From Helichrysum umbraculigerum (lineage: Eukaryota; Streptophyta; Magnoliopsida; Asterales; Asteraceae): a stretch of DNA of 64,000 bases. The translations under genes were made by a program, and so were the position numbers. The stretch spans positions 97,176,337-97,240,336 of the forward strand of contig CATIUR010000004.1 in NCBI GenBank assembly GCA_949592205.1, in the 5' to 3' direction. Of the stretch, positions 13,018-23,976 are shown piece after piece. The notes under the pieces are model-generated. The model ran no database searches, was not told the DNA's origin, and saw only the letters and a list, made by a program, of their open reading frames with translations. The stretch's first letter is position 1. Each line of letters begins with the position of its first letter.

Positions 13018-14289
13018 TTGGAGACCACAGTCCCCAAAGTGGGGATCTGGAAATGGATAAAACCACCTCCAAACCCCCAATTCTTTCCATCCATTCATTT
13101 CTACACACACACCCCACACCAAAACTCTCTCAACCTCATCCTCACCACCACCGCCGGTCACCACCGCCGGAAACCGCCATCACCATCAACATTTTCGGAA
13201 GCATCATCATCAACTACAACAACGAGAGCAGCAGCAGCTGCGGATCATCTTCTTCATCATCATCATCATCATCCCCATCTTCTTCGATTTTCGATTTTTG
13301 GTGTGGGGTCCCTCATCTCTCAAGCAGTGACCGAGGCTTTGTCTCGGGAACGACCACAAAACTCTCTGAGGAATACTGACACCCCAGAAAACACACCTGC
13401 CGTCAAACCATGCACCTACAAGGATTTTCAAAACTGCAAACCTCTCGATTTTACTGGCACCGAAGGGGCTATCGGTTTGGTCCGATGGTTCGAGAGAATG
13501 GAATCAGTCATTCACATCTGCAATTGCACCGAGGAGTGCAAGGTCAAATTCGCCACCTGCACATTTCAAGAAGGTGCTCTCACGTGGTGGAACTCTTACG
13601 TTCAGTCTGTGGGAATTGATGCTGCTTACCAATTCCCATGGGAAGACCTGAAAACCATGCTCAGAGAAATGTACTGTCCCCCGGAGGAGATACAAAAGCT
13701 GGAAGAAGAATTCTGGCACCTAACTGTTCAGGGAAACGTCATTCAAGGCTACACCACTCGATTTCAACAACTGGCGCTCTTATGCCCAAACATGGTGGAT
13801 CCTGAATCCGAACGTATCAAGAAGTACATTCGAGGCCTTTCAGAACCTGTCCGAGGGAATGTCGCCTCATCCCAACCTACCACTATCCGGAGTGCCATCT
13901 GTCTGGCTCATGAACTTATAGCCATGATCGACCAAAGGGAAACACCTGTGACCCCTACCGGAAGTCACCACAAACGCATTTGGGACGGGAATCCCAATGA
14001 CAACGACCAGTACCGATCACCAACCAAGCGACTGGAAGCGCCTAAGGCTTACGTCGCTAGATCTGAAGGTAGTAGCGGTTATGGAGGCTATCTGCCATAC
14101 TGCTCCAACTGCAAACATCATCATGTAGGCCTCTGTAGCGCACCTTGTGCAAGATGCAATCTTAGGGGACACCTGGTTCCGGAATGTAAATTTCCAACCA
14201 CACCCGTCAATCCCAACGCACCGAGAGTCTGCTTTGTGTGCGGTAACTCAGGACATTTCATGAAGGACTGTCCGGAACGTCAAGATTAG
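13018..14289 (+). CDS. gag: LTR-gag fusion ORF, element C unit 1
   Basis: The 423-residue open frame would make a retrotransposon capsid/nucleocapsid protein, which packages element RNA in cytoplasmic particles. The first ~95 residues are translated LTR (His-, Ser- and Thr-rich, low complexity) and are probably not ancestral gag. From about residue 97 (ISQAVTEAL) it reads as Ty3/gypsy gag: a capsid domain at about 125-310 (FTGTEGAIGLVRWFERME, ALTWWNSYV), then a Cys-His cluster and two CX2CX4HX4C knuckles at C377-C390 and C405-C418. It ends with a stop right after the second knuckle, where protease would normally follow. Whether the ATG in the LTR part is used is unknown; gag could also start internally. 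Confidence 0.82.
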   Translation: METTVPKVGIWKWIKPPPNPQFFPSIHFYTHTPHQNSLNLILTTTAGHHRRKPPSPSTFSEASSSTTTTRAAAAADHLLHHHHHHPHLLRFSIFGVGSLISQAVTEALSRERPQNSLRNTDTPENTPAVKPCTYKDFQNCKPLDFTGTEGAIGLVRWFERMESVIHICNCTEECKVKFATCTFQEGALTWWNSYVQSVGIDAAYQFPWEDLKTMLREMYCPPEEIQKLEEEFWHLTVQGNVIQGYTTRFQQLALLCPNMVDPESERIKKYIRGLSEPVRGNVASSQPTTIRSAICLAHELIAMIDQRETPVTPTGSHHKRIWDGNPNDNDQYRSPTKRLEAPKAYVARSEGSSGYGGYLPYCSNCKHHHVGLCSAPCARCNLRGHLVPECKFPTTPVNPNAPRVCFVCGNSGHFMKDCPERQD

Positions 14290-14585
14290 AACAACCACGT
14301 TTGCTAAGACGCTACAAAATATTAGGGTTCGTATTTTACTGTGACCCTACTCATTTCACTCTTATTTATTTCAATATTCGCACTACTGTTGGTAGCCATT
14401 GACAATGAAAACTTACTCCTCACACATTCCCGATATTAACTGAGGGTTTTGAATCCTCACACCGTCTGTAGGACGTCAATCCTAACAGGGGGTGCAAGAT
14501 AAGGTAGGAACTAGACAACATACAGATGTGAGACCCAAATTTCTATACGCCTATATTAGGAGATAGGTGCTGTTACAAGAATAGT

Positions 14586-14890
14586 CTAGCCAAGAATTCA
14601 TAGAATCAAGGAACACTAAATCAAGAATTTGTAGATCAAGAAACAGTAGGTCAAGAAACCGTAGGACAAGAAATCATAAGTCAAGAAATCATAGGTCAAG
14701 AAATCATAGGTCAAGAAAGGATAAGTCAAGAAACCCAAGATCAAGAAATCATATGCCAAGAAATAATAGGACAAGAAACTGTAACTCAAGAAACCATAGG
14801 TCAAGAACCGTTAAACAAGAAAACTCTTGGTCAAGAAACCGTAGGTTAAGAAATTACAAGGCAAGAAACTGTAGATCAAGAAATCTAGGA
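14586..14890 (+). repeat. CAAGAA minisatellite, unit 1
   Basis: About 20 imperfect 14-15-bp units of the type TCAAGAAATCATAGG run in tandem between gag and the polypurine tract. The open frames across them (repeats of FLTYD or RNYKAR type) are not credible genes. A more degenerate CAAGAA tract lies in the C LTR at 19340-19700. Confidence 0.92.
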
Positions 14891-15276
14891 CTACTCCTTA
14901 AATGGTCACTTGGTGACAACTATCCAGTCCCGGATGGACTACAATGTGAATGGTTACCTGGTAACCACGACTTAACCACACCTTGAACAAACGAAATAGT
15001 CAGAATGTGACTACAATGAATAAACGACAACACAATCATGGATTGACTGCTTTCAAACCTAACATAGACATTATACGCCTACAACCCATTCGACAGACCT
15101 TTCGTACATACATGTCTCCCCAGACTCTACGCGATCACGACCTCACATGAAATTTCGGGACGAAATTTTCTTAACATGGGGAGAATGTAACACCGGGTCA
15201 AAAAGAACCAAAATCCACCCCCAATTTATACTTTTCTATTCGCGTATTCTATAGGAATAACATTGAAGTATTCAAG

Positions 15277-15365
<89 letters not shown>

Positions 15366-15580
15366 TATATATACGGAACATGAAACGATTATTTAATAAT
15401 CACGTTTGAATAAACTAAAAACGCGCGAAATAAAGTTATACAAACTTTACTCAAACATCTTATTTTTATAAAATGTTTCAACTCGAAAATATTTCGAAAA
15501 CATATAAATGAATTTTATAAATTAAAAGTATTAATTTATATTAAAATCGGGTACAAAAACACGGGCATTTTGCACTGTGG

Positions 15581-16852
15581 TTGGAGACCACAGTCCCCAA
15601 AGTGGGGATCTGGAAATGGATAAAACCACCTCCAAACCCCCAATTCTTTCCATCCATTCATTTCTACACACACACCCCACACCAAAACTCTCTCAACCTC
15701 ATCCTCACCACCACCGCCGGTCACCACCGCCGGAAACCGCCATCACCATCAACATTTTCGGAAGCATCATCATCAACTACAACAACGAGAGCAGCAGCAG
15801 CTGCGGATCATCTTCTTCATCATCATCATCATCATCCCCATCTTCTTCGATTTTCGATTTTTGGTGTGGGGTCCCTCATCTCTCAAGCAGTGACCGAGGC
15901 TTTGTCTCGGGAACGACCACAAAACTCTCTGAGGAATACTGACACCCCAGAAAACACACCTGCCGTCAAACCATGCACCTACAAGGATTTTCAAAACTGC
16001 AAACCTCTCGATTTTACTGGCACCGAAGGGGCTATCGGTTTGGTCCGATGGTTCGAGAGAATGGAATCAGTCATTCTCATCTGCAATTGCACCGAGGAGT
16101 GCAAGGTCAAATTCGCCACCTGCACATTTCAAGAAGGTGCTCTCACGTGGTGGAACTCTTACGTTCAGTCTGTGGGAATTGATGCTGCTTACCAATTCCC
16201 ATGGGAAGACCTGAAAACCATGCTCAGAGAAATGTACTGTCCCCCGGAGGAGATACAAAAGCTGGAAGAAGAATTCTGGCACCTAACTGTTCAGGGAAAC
16301 GTCATTCAAGGCTACACCACTCGATTTCAACAACTGGCGCTCTTATGCCCAAACATGGTGGATCCTGAATCCGAACGTATCAAGAAGTACATTCGAGGCC
16401 TTTCAGAACCTGTCCGAGGGAATGTCGCCTCATCCCAACCTACCACTATCCGGAGTGCCATCTGTCTGGCTCATGAACTTATAGCCATGATCGACCAAAG
16501 GGAAACACCTGTGACCCCTACCGGAAGTCACCACAAACGCATTTGGGACGGGAATCCCAATGACAACGACCAGTACCGATCACCAACCAAGCGACTGGAA
16601 GCGCCTAAGGCTTACGTCGCTAGATCTGAAGGTAGTAGCGGTTATGGAGGCTATCTGCCATACTGCTCCAACTGCAAACATCATCATGTAGGCCTCTGTA
16701 GCGCACCTTGTGCAAGATGCAATCTTAGGGGACACCTGGTTCCGGAATGTAAATTTCCAACCACACCCGTCAATCCCAACGCACCGAGAGTCTGCTTTGT
16801 GTGCGGTAACTCAGGACATTTCATGAAGGACTGTCCGGAACGTCAAGATTAG
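15581..16852 (+). CDS. gag: LTR-gag fusion ORF, element C unit 2
   Basis: A 423-residue copy of the unit 1 protein. The only amino-acid difference I see is His to Leu in the segment ESVI-H/L-ICNC (about residue 166). It has the same LTR-derived N-terminus, the same capsid region and the same two zinc knuckles at C377-C390 and C405-C418. The near identity implies a very recent duplication. It would be a capsid/nucleocapsid protein usable only with a polymerase supplied by another element. Confidence 0.82.
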   Translation: METTVPKVGIWKWIKPPPNPQFFPSIHFYTHTPHQNSLNLILTTTAGHHRRKPPSPSTFSEASSSTTTTRAAAAADHLLHHHHHHPHLLRFSIFGVGSLISQAVTEALSRERPQNSLRNTDTPENTPAVKPCTYKDFQNCKPLDFTGTEGAIGLVRWFERMESVILICNCTEECKVKFATCTFQEGALTWWNSYVQSVGIDAAYQFPWEDLKTMLREMYCPPEEIQKLEEEFWHLTVQGNVIQGYTTRFQQLALLCPNMVDPESERIKKYIRGLSEPVRGNVASSQPTTIRSAICLAHELIAMIDQRETPVTPTGSHHKRIWDGNPNDNDQYRSPTKRLEAPKAYVARSEGSSGYGGYLPYCSNCKHHHVGLCSAPCARCNLRGHLVPECKFPTTPVNPNAPRVCFVCGNSGHFMKDCPERQD

Positions 16853-17148
16853 AACAACCACGTTTGCTAAGACGCTACAAAATATTAGGGTTCGTATTTT
16901 ACTGTGACCCTACTCATTTCACTCTTATTTATTTCAATATTCGCACTACTGTTGGTAGCCATTGACAATGAAAACTTACTCCTCACACATTCCCGATATT
17001 AACTGAGGGTTTTGAATCCTCACACCGTCTGTAGGACGTCAATCCTAACAGGGGGTGCAAGATAAGGTAGGAACTAGACAACATACAGATGTGAGACCCA
17101 AATTTCTATACGCCTATATTAGGAGATAGGTGCTGTTACAAGAATAGT

Positions 17149-17452
17149 CTAGCCAAGAATTCATAGAATCAAGGAACACTAAATCAAGAATTTGTAGATC
17201 AAGAAACAGTAGGTCAAGAAACCGTAGGACAAGAAATCATAAGTCAAGAAATCATAGGTCAAGAAATCATAGGTCAAGAAAGGATAAGTCAAGAAACCCA
17301 AGATCAAGAAATCATATGCCAAGAAATAATAGGACAAGAAACTGTAACTCAAGAAACCATAGGTCAAGAACCGTTAAACAAGAAAACTCTTGGTCAAGAA
17401 ACCGTAGGTTAAGAAATTACAAGGCAAGAAACTGTAGATCAAGAAATCTAGG
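17149..17452 (+). repeat. CAAGAA minisatellite, unit 2
   Basis: Same array as at 14586-14890, carried along by the tandem duplication. The number and order of units look unchanged, in contrast with the TA tract. Confidence 0.92.
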
Positions 17453-17748
17453 ACTACTCCTTAAATGGTCACTTGGTGACAACTATCCAGTCCCGGATGG
17501 ACTACAATGTGAATGGTTACCTGGTAACCACGACTTAACCACACCTTGAACAAACGAAATAGTCAGAATGTGACTACAATGAATAAACGACAACACAATC
17601 ATGGATTGACTGCTTTCAAACCTAACATAGACATTATACGCCTACAACCCATTCGACAGACCTTTCGTACATACATGTCTCCCCAGACTCTACGCGATCA
17701 CGACCTCACATGAAATTTCGGGACGAAATTTTCTTAACATGGGGAGAA

Positions 17749-17839
17749 TGTAACACCGGGTCAAAAAGAACCAAAATCCACCCCCAATTTATACTTTTCT
17801 ATTCGCGTATTCTATAGGAATAACATTGAAGTATTCAAG

Positions 17840-17900
<61 letters not shown>

Positions 17901-20289
17901 TATATATACGGAACATGAAACGATTATTTAATAATCACGTTTGAATAAACTAAAAACGCGCGAAATAAAGTTATACAAACTTTACTCAAACATCTTATTT
18001 TTATAAAATGTTTCAACTCGAAAATATTTCGAAAACATATAAATGAATTTTATAAATTAAAAGTATTAATTTATATTAAAATCGGGTACAAAAACACGGG
18101 CATTTTGCACTGTGGTTGGAGACCACAGTCCCCAAAGTGGGGATCTGGAAATGGATAAAACCACCTCCAAACCCCCCATTCTTTCCATCCATTCATTTCT
18201 ACACACACACCCCACACTAAAACTCTCTCAACCTCATCCTCACCACCACCGCCGGTCACCACTGCCGGAAACCGCCACCACCATCAACATTTTCGGAAGC
18301 ATCATCATTAACAACAACAACGAGAGCAGCAGCAGCTGCGGATCATCTTCTTCATCATCATCATCCCCATCTTCTTCGATTTTTGATTTTGTTGGTAAGG
18401 AGCTTTAAAACCCATTTAATATACTTGTAAAGCTTTTATTTACATGTTAGAACGTTTACTCAACGAAGATTTGCCCAAAAACCGACTCAAAAATGCATTT
18501 TTAAAGCCAAAAATACGAGCAGTTCGTCGAGCGAGCCGAGTCGAGCTGCGAACCGAACTGAGCAACGAACCGAGTTGAGATTTCCAGATCTCAGTTCGTC
18601 GAGCGAGCCGAGCCGAGCAGCGAACCGAGCCGAACGAGATGCGAGTCGAACCGAGCAGCGAACCGAGCCTAGCTGCGAGTCGAATCGAGCAGCGTACCGA
18701 GCCGAACTGACCTGCTCTGCGAAATGATTTTTTGCCCAACGATTCAACATTTGCATAACCACAACTACACTTTTTACAACGATGACTTACGTACAAAAAT
18801 TATATTTTTGTGAAGTAGACAACGAAACGATTTTAATAATGATTTAATTGAGAATTATTATTATTACAAAACCGTCACAAACGGACCGTACACAATTCTA
18901 AAACTAAACAACAGAAGTATACTTTCATGACACGTTTAGTTAAACCGATTAGTATCTTACTCATATAACCTCACGTGTTTAGGGCACTAGGAGGTTACCA
19001 TTCGGACAACACACGTATCGTAGGATCGCTGACAACTCACATGTGAGTCATAGCCCCTCTTTTCAAACTGTTTTACTGTTTTGGGGTGGAATGCATACTC
19101 GTTATTACTATTAAAAATCTATTTATGAAACCACTCATTGTAAATGCTTTACAATTACTCGCGCTAGACTGGGGCACTGGTCATCATTACAACCCTCGTA
19201 GGAGGTAGGTTTCATGAATACGAACCTTTCTAGATATGGCGGAATATCTAGACACTTAGCCAAGATCCCAAGAACCTCAATAGCCGTATGCTATCATTGT
19301 AAGACACTGGAACATTAGAAACATAGTACTCGCGGATAGAGTACAGTACCCTAGAATCCAAGAAACCAAAGTACAAGAACTAGATCCGAGAAAGCTAGAA
19401 ACAAGGAACAAGATCTTCAAGAAACTCAAGATAACAAGATATTAGATAACAAGAAATTATAAACCAAGAACTAGAAATACAAGAAACAAGAACTAGATCC
19501 AAGAACTAGAAATCAAGATAGATCAAGAACTTACAAGAAATTAGATTCAAGAAACACTAGATTCAAGAACTAGAAATCAAGATAGATCAAGAACTTATGT
19601 GCAAGATAAAGAAACTATGTGCAAGATCAAGAATTATGTGCAAGATCAAGAACTCAAGATTTTCAAGATCAAGATCAATGAAACAAGATTTTCAAGAACT
19701 TATGTGTTTATTATTACGTGTTATATACTTTCAATCTATGTGTTATGTGATATGTGTTATTTGCTAAATTGTGATACGTGCTAAATGCTATTTTGTGATA
19801 TTATTGCCTGTTGTTATTATTGTGGGAACTGTGTAGATCAAGAAACTAGTCAAGAATCACCACACTCGAATTACCACTCATTTTAGAGATTTCAAGAAAT
19901 CAGGATCGTACACGGAGTGTACACTTAGAATAGAATTATGCTCACAAAAATTTATTCCTCCAACTAAACCTATGAACTCACCAGCTTATCGCTGACGTAT
20001 TTTAGTATGCATTTCAGGTACCGCTTTAGTAGGATCGGCCCATCAGGATCCTAGCTCGAGTCGCATGCTTTTCAACACTGGATTTCATTGCATTTACTTT
20101 TGTACTATTAGTCATGCAATGAAATATTTTGCGAACTCAGATGTTTTGTAAAACTATTTACATCATGAAATGGATTTCTCAAACGTCTCATGTTAGAGGT
20201 CGTTTGCTATATATCTTTGTGCTTGTGATATTTGATTTGGTAACACTCGACCCGACCGCTTCCGCAACCTGAAATTTGAGGGTGTTACA
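17749..20289 (+). repeat. Element C, full-length LTR (unit 3)
   Basis: A 2541-bp LTR from TGTAACACCGGG to GGGTGTTACA. Its first ~650 bp match units 1 and 2; after GATTTTGTTG at 18394 it continues with GTAAGG and about 1.9 kb absent from the other two units. It holds a TA tract (17843-17897), a GAGCCGAG/GAACCGAG cluster (18515-18715), the phrase GTGAGTCATAGCCCC (19043), a CAAGAA-rich tract (19340-19700) and TTTCAG|GTACC (20017). ORFs at 18440-18796 are by-products of the CG repeats. Confidence 0.88.
18515..18715. repeat. CG-rich repeat cluster in the C LTR
   Basis: Repeats of GAGCCGAG, GAACCGAG and CGAGCAGCGAACCG are packed over about 200 bp, about 770 bp from the LTR start. This is the position where F-type LTRs carry GCGACGTCGC and the 4934 LTR carries CTCGC motifs. 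Confidence 0.8.
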
Positions 20290-21641
20290 ACATTAGTTTA
20301 GTTTAAAATCATAAATGTATAGTTAACAGTACACCGGTTTTCAATATTTATCAATTGGGATCATTATTCCACAACGGATTGTGCCCACGACTTTCATAGC
20401 TTCCACGTTCCGTACTACACACATTCGTGATGTTTCCGGCGCTATACAAATGAAAGCTGTATAACGTTACCTCCGTTGTTTCATAACGATGTTACTCCAA
20501 TTGTATTTAAAGTAGCATCACCCCAAATATTAACAAGCTAACTACATCATAACAAACACAATAGCTAATCTACTCACTAATCATGGCAATGTATTCTAAA
20601 TCAAACATAATAGTAGCATGCAACATTATGAAAGATAAGGATAGAAATAACCGAAAGTAATGCGTAGATTGAATAGTAGCTGAAAGATTACACGGACAGA
20701 GCTCCGAAATATCTCGAACAATAATACATAGGAGATCCTCCAAGAATTCCAACTCTATTACAAAAGCTACCCTACTAATCCTCCTCTAACTCCTAAGAGT
20801 AGCGCTAGAGAGAGGATGCTAATTACCTACTAATTCTCCTCTAACTCCTAAGAGTAGTGCTAGAGAGAGAATGCTAACCTAATTCTAGAGAGAGAAATGA
20901 GATGAGAGGTGTATGAAAATGAGAAATGGAGGTTAGTATTTATAGGGAGAGGGTGAAAGCCTTGGTACAAGTCTTGAAGCATCAAATACAAGCATCAAAG
21001 CAGCATACGGGACAAGCGGACCAAGGGGGGTCAAACGGCACCCAACAAGGCAAACAACCCCGTATACGGCACCTATAGGGCCGTATACGGCACCTAGGGT
21101 ACCGTATACGGTACCTAGGTGCCCAGGGGGGTTGGTGCTCCGTTTGGCCTCCGCTGACTTCTCGGTTGCTTGGTTCGTCCGTATCTTCTTCGTTCGGGCT
21201 CCGATTTGCTTGATTCTTGCGCCGTTGGCTTCGTTTTTCTATTACGCTTCTAATGACACTGAGTTTTCCAAATTTGGAAGTGTTTGACTTTTGCGTGTTC
21301 CAGATGACGATCAGCGAGCTTTTAGACTGTGTATCTTCTCCGTCTTTCGTCCGTTTCTTCTGATTCTTTCACCTCCGGTCTTGGATTTCCCTACGGAATC
21401 ATAAAATATGAATTAAGATCTAATTCCATAAGTAAATTAAGAAGGGAATATTTAAGGTGACATTATTTGCCTCGTTTTACGTGATAAACGGATGTTTTGG
21501 TGATTTTAACAGCAATGCCTATAATTGGACCACTTTGGTGATTTTAAGTAAATAATAGATGTTTTAAGATGATTTCACCAAATATAAGTCCAATAAGTGC
21601 AGAATAATGTGCCTAAAAACATGACTTTTTAGGTCACATCA
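20290..21641 (-). repeat. Element B 3' LTR, second part
   Basis: It continues the B LTR after element C and matches about 29503-30868. It ends in GGTCACATCA at 21641. The palindrome block with GCCGTATACGGC (21080-21091) and ACCGTATACGGT lies at 21058-21119. A G-run of 7 here is 16 long in the other LTR. Confidence 0.92.
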
Positions 21642-23976
21642 AGTATCCCACACTTAGACGTTGCTTGTCCTCAAGCAACACATCCATGCCTCGTGAAAAA
21701 GATATTTTAAAAATCTGATTTTGGGGTGAGTCAGAATATTTCTAAAAGTCAACATTTTCTCATATTTATATAATTGCTCTAAAAACATCAGGAAAGATAA
21801 GATAATCATTTCAGAAACAAGTAATGATTTTCTTTAAGCATACTTCCAAATCTCGTGATCTTGGAGTATACATGACCAGGCGATCTTACTAAAATATTCA
21901 CTCAATTCACTCAAGAGTGTTTCGGGTTTCCTAATATTCTAAACAAAGAAATCGCTCAATTAGCCAGTCATGCAGTACTCATCGTCATAAGCTTGATCGA
22001 GAATCGGATCTCCACCACTTAGGTGAGAACGATGCTAATTATCCCAAGACATTCAGGGGTTGTAATGTTTGTGAGGGTTAATGGGTATGGATAGTGGGAA
22101 TTTTGGTTGTAAGGGTGTTGCTTATCTTAGGACTCCTAAGGTCACGGAAAACTTAATTTAGTATCGGATGAAAGTAAAGTGGCTTTTGTCTTCTGTCGGA
22201 TCTTCTTCTTTTAGGGCGATACTTCAAAGTACTAGCTTTATTTTCTTTTTTCTTTTTTTCTATTTTCCTTTTTTTCTAATTTTTTTCTTTTTCTTTTTCT
22301 TTCAGAACTTCTTTGCCAGAGAACTTCCAAGGATTATTAAATGAAGCAATCCTTCTTCTCATCTTTCTTCTTCGAGTCTTTTCATGGTGTCAATTTTTCA
22401 CACCAAGGATATTTCTTTTTCGGAGAACACGAGAGAGTAAGACAATTTGAAGGGATGTTTCTAAAAAATGTTTTTCATAACCTCAGAAATTCTAGGATAA
22501 GTTTTTGGAAGTATTTGGGAAAGTAGGGGTTTAAACATGTGGGTTTATGAAACGAAAAGGTTTATGCTCAACAGGGTTTACTAAGTGGATCATCGATACT
22601 AAAAATAAGCATCGGAAAGGGTTTTGGGCTTGAAAGAGAAGGCTAAAAAGTGGGTTAAATCCTAAGGAATGTCAAGGTCATCTAATTGCACCTATACCAC
22701 GTACGGTACTCACCAATGTGGTCTCGAAGCGTATGTCAAGAGCAAGCTCTAATTCAGATATACATGCATCGGCACACACAAGAAATGAACAATGTAGCAT
22801 TAAAATTGAATGCTTTTAAGGCTCAAGTCCTCACTGCAAATGGGTTGTATGTGCCTAGTCATATTCTTATTAGATTATCATTTCTTGCTTAAGCAATTAT
22901 TAACTTATTTTCCTTCGATTTTAAAACAACTTATTCATATTTTGAAAATGACTTCTCTTAAAAACATCAAAACTCAAAAATTTAGAGTTAATCGGGGGAT
23001 TAAACTCGTTTTTTCTTTTTGAAAATTAAAAAATTTTGAAAAATTTTAGAGAGGAACATTTTCTGTTTTAACTATTTTGAACTAAAATCATAAAAACAAA
23101 CCAAGGTATTCTATACCTGCTATCCCACACTTAGAGGAACATTGTCCCTAATGTTCTCTTGAGTTGAGACTGAAAAATTCCACACTTAGAGTTTGAACAT
23201 GCAAGAAAATGTTTCTCAAGTGTTTTGTTTTGGGCTGGAATCCCACACTTAGTGATAAGTTTAGGATAGAGTATAGACTACTTTTATTATCACACTAACA
23301 AAACAAATAAACATGAATCATTATAAAAAAGATAAAAGAGGAAAGGATCAGATACTTCCCAGATAGTAAGTTGCATAGGAGCTGAGTTTCTGAATTTACA
23401 GAAGGAGATGTGGCCAAGATCTGCTTCTGAGTTCTTAATGAGGATTGGCTCGGATTCAAGCGACTTGCTTATTTCCATCTTAACATCTCAATTTTTCCTC
23501 ATGAAGAGATCTCTTAAGTGTGAACACGTTGGATGTACCTTTTTTACAAACTCGGTTTTGTTTTTGCAAATGAAAGGAAATCACTGTCTCAGATTTTGAA
23601 AGATGTTTTCTAATACAAACCAGTTTTATAATTCATGTGTTTTTAAACGAGTTCGAGCATAATGCATAAAAGTAGTATGCAAGTACCTCAAATGCTCGAA
23701 ACACAAGATGATTTTCCTATTCATCCGAGAACAGTGGTTTATTTGCAAAACGAGTTGTATTTAGAAGATGTTTTATAACAGTTGGGTTCATCCAAGTGTG
23801 AAGGATAGTCGGAGATCTACTTCATTTCTTAGATTCTCTTTCTTTCTACGATTATTCCATGGGTTGCCTCCCAAGAAGCGCTGCTTTTAAAGTCGATAAC
23901 CTGACTTTATTTCACGGGTTGCCTCCCGAGAAGCGCTGCTTTTAGAATCGAGAGCCTGACTTTGCCTTCCTTTAGT
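21642..23976 (-). other. Element B 3' non-coding region with repeated PPT-like boxes
   Basis: No protein is supported here. Next to the LTR, the minus strand reads CTAAGTGTGGGATACT, the polypurine tract, with a TTGCTTG-TCCT-CAAGCAA hairpin beside it (21661-21678). The same CTAAGTGTGGGA box recurs at 23123-23134, 23179-23189 (one base shorter) and 23241-23252, the second with its own hairpin GAACATT/AATGTTC (23137-23156). A poly-pyrimidine stretch lies at about 22230-22320. Confidence 0.75.
23861..23963 (-). repeat. Twice-repeated Athila-type motif (GGGTTGCCTCCC..)
   Basis: Two ~48-bp copies with a 55-bp period each contain GGGTTGCCTCCC[A/G]AGAAGCGCTGC and end in CTGACTTT. On the minus strand this is AGCGCTTCT[T/C]GGGAGGCAACCC. 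I recall this motif downstream of the coding region in Athila/Tat elements. Its role is unknown to me. Confidence 0.8.

Larger units (their letters stand above)
12644..15185 (+). repeat. Element C unit 1
   Basis: It contains a truncated LTR (12644 to about 13300) with a TA microsatellite (12737-12795), gag, a CAAGAA minisatellite, an AAATTTCG-GGA-CGAAATTT hairpin (15149-15170) and the polypurine tract CATGGGGAGAA ending at 15185. No primer-binding site remains, because the LTR 3' part, leader and gag start are all absent. Confidence 0.88.
15186..17748 (+). repeat. Element C unit 2 (tandem copy)
   Basis: It is nearly identical to unit 1 through gag, minisatellite and polypurine tract. In the first ~250 bp of the LTR its variants match unit 3 instead (ACCGGGTC, TTTAATAATC, AAACGCGC, TTTACTC). 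Past about 15600 they match unit 1 (CCCCCAATTC, CACACCAAAA). That mosaic marks a crossover between LTRs. The TA tract here is 15279-15362, the longest of the three. Confidence 0.88.
12644..20289 (+). mobile_element. Element C: tandem LTR-gag-LTR-gag-LTR, no pol
   Basis: It runs from TGTAACACCC to GGTGTTACA inside the B LTR. Three LTR starts (12644, 15186, 17749) are each preceded, or bounded at the insertion site, by the expected sequence. The first two LTRs keep only about 650 bp and run straight into gag; the third is full length (2541 bp). No protease, RT or integrase is present. The layout resembles the gag-only plant elements known as TR-GAG, here duplicated in tandem by LTR recombination. 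The AAATTTCG-type inverted repeat before its polypurine tract is shared with element F, suggesting that F-like elements are its parents. Confidence 0.88.

Noticed and set aside
14616..14986. Repeat-peptide frames (FLTYD and RNRSRN types)
   Set aside because: They are translations of the CAAGAA minisatellite.
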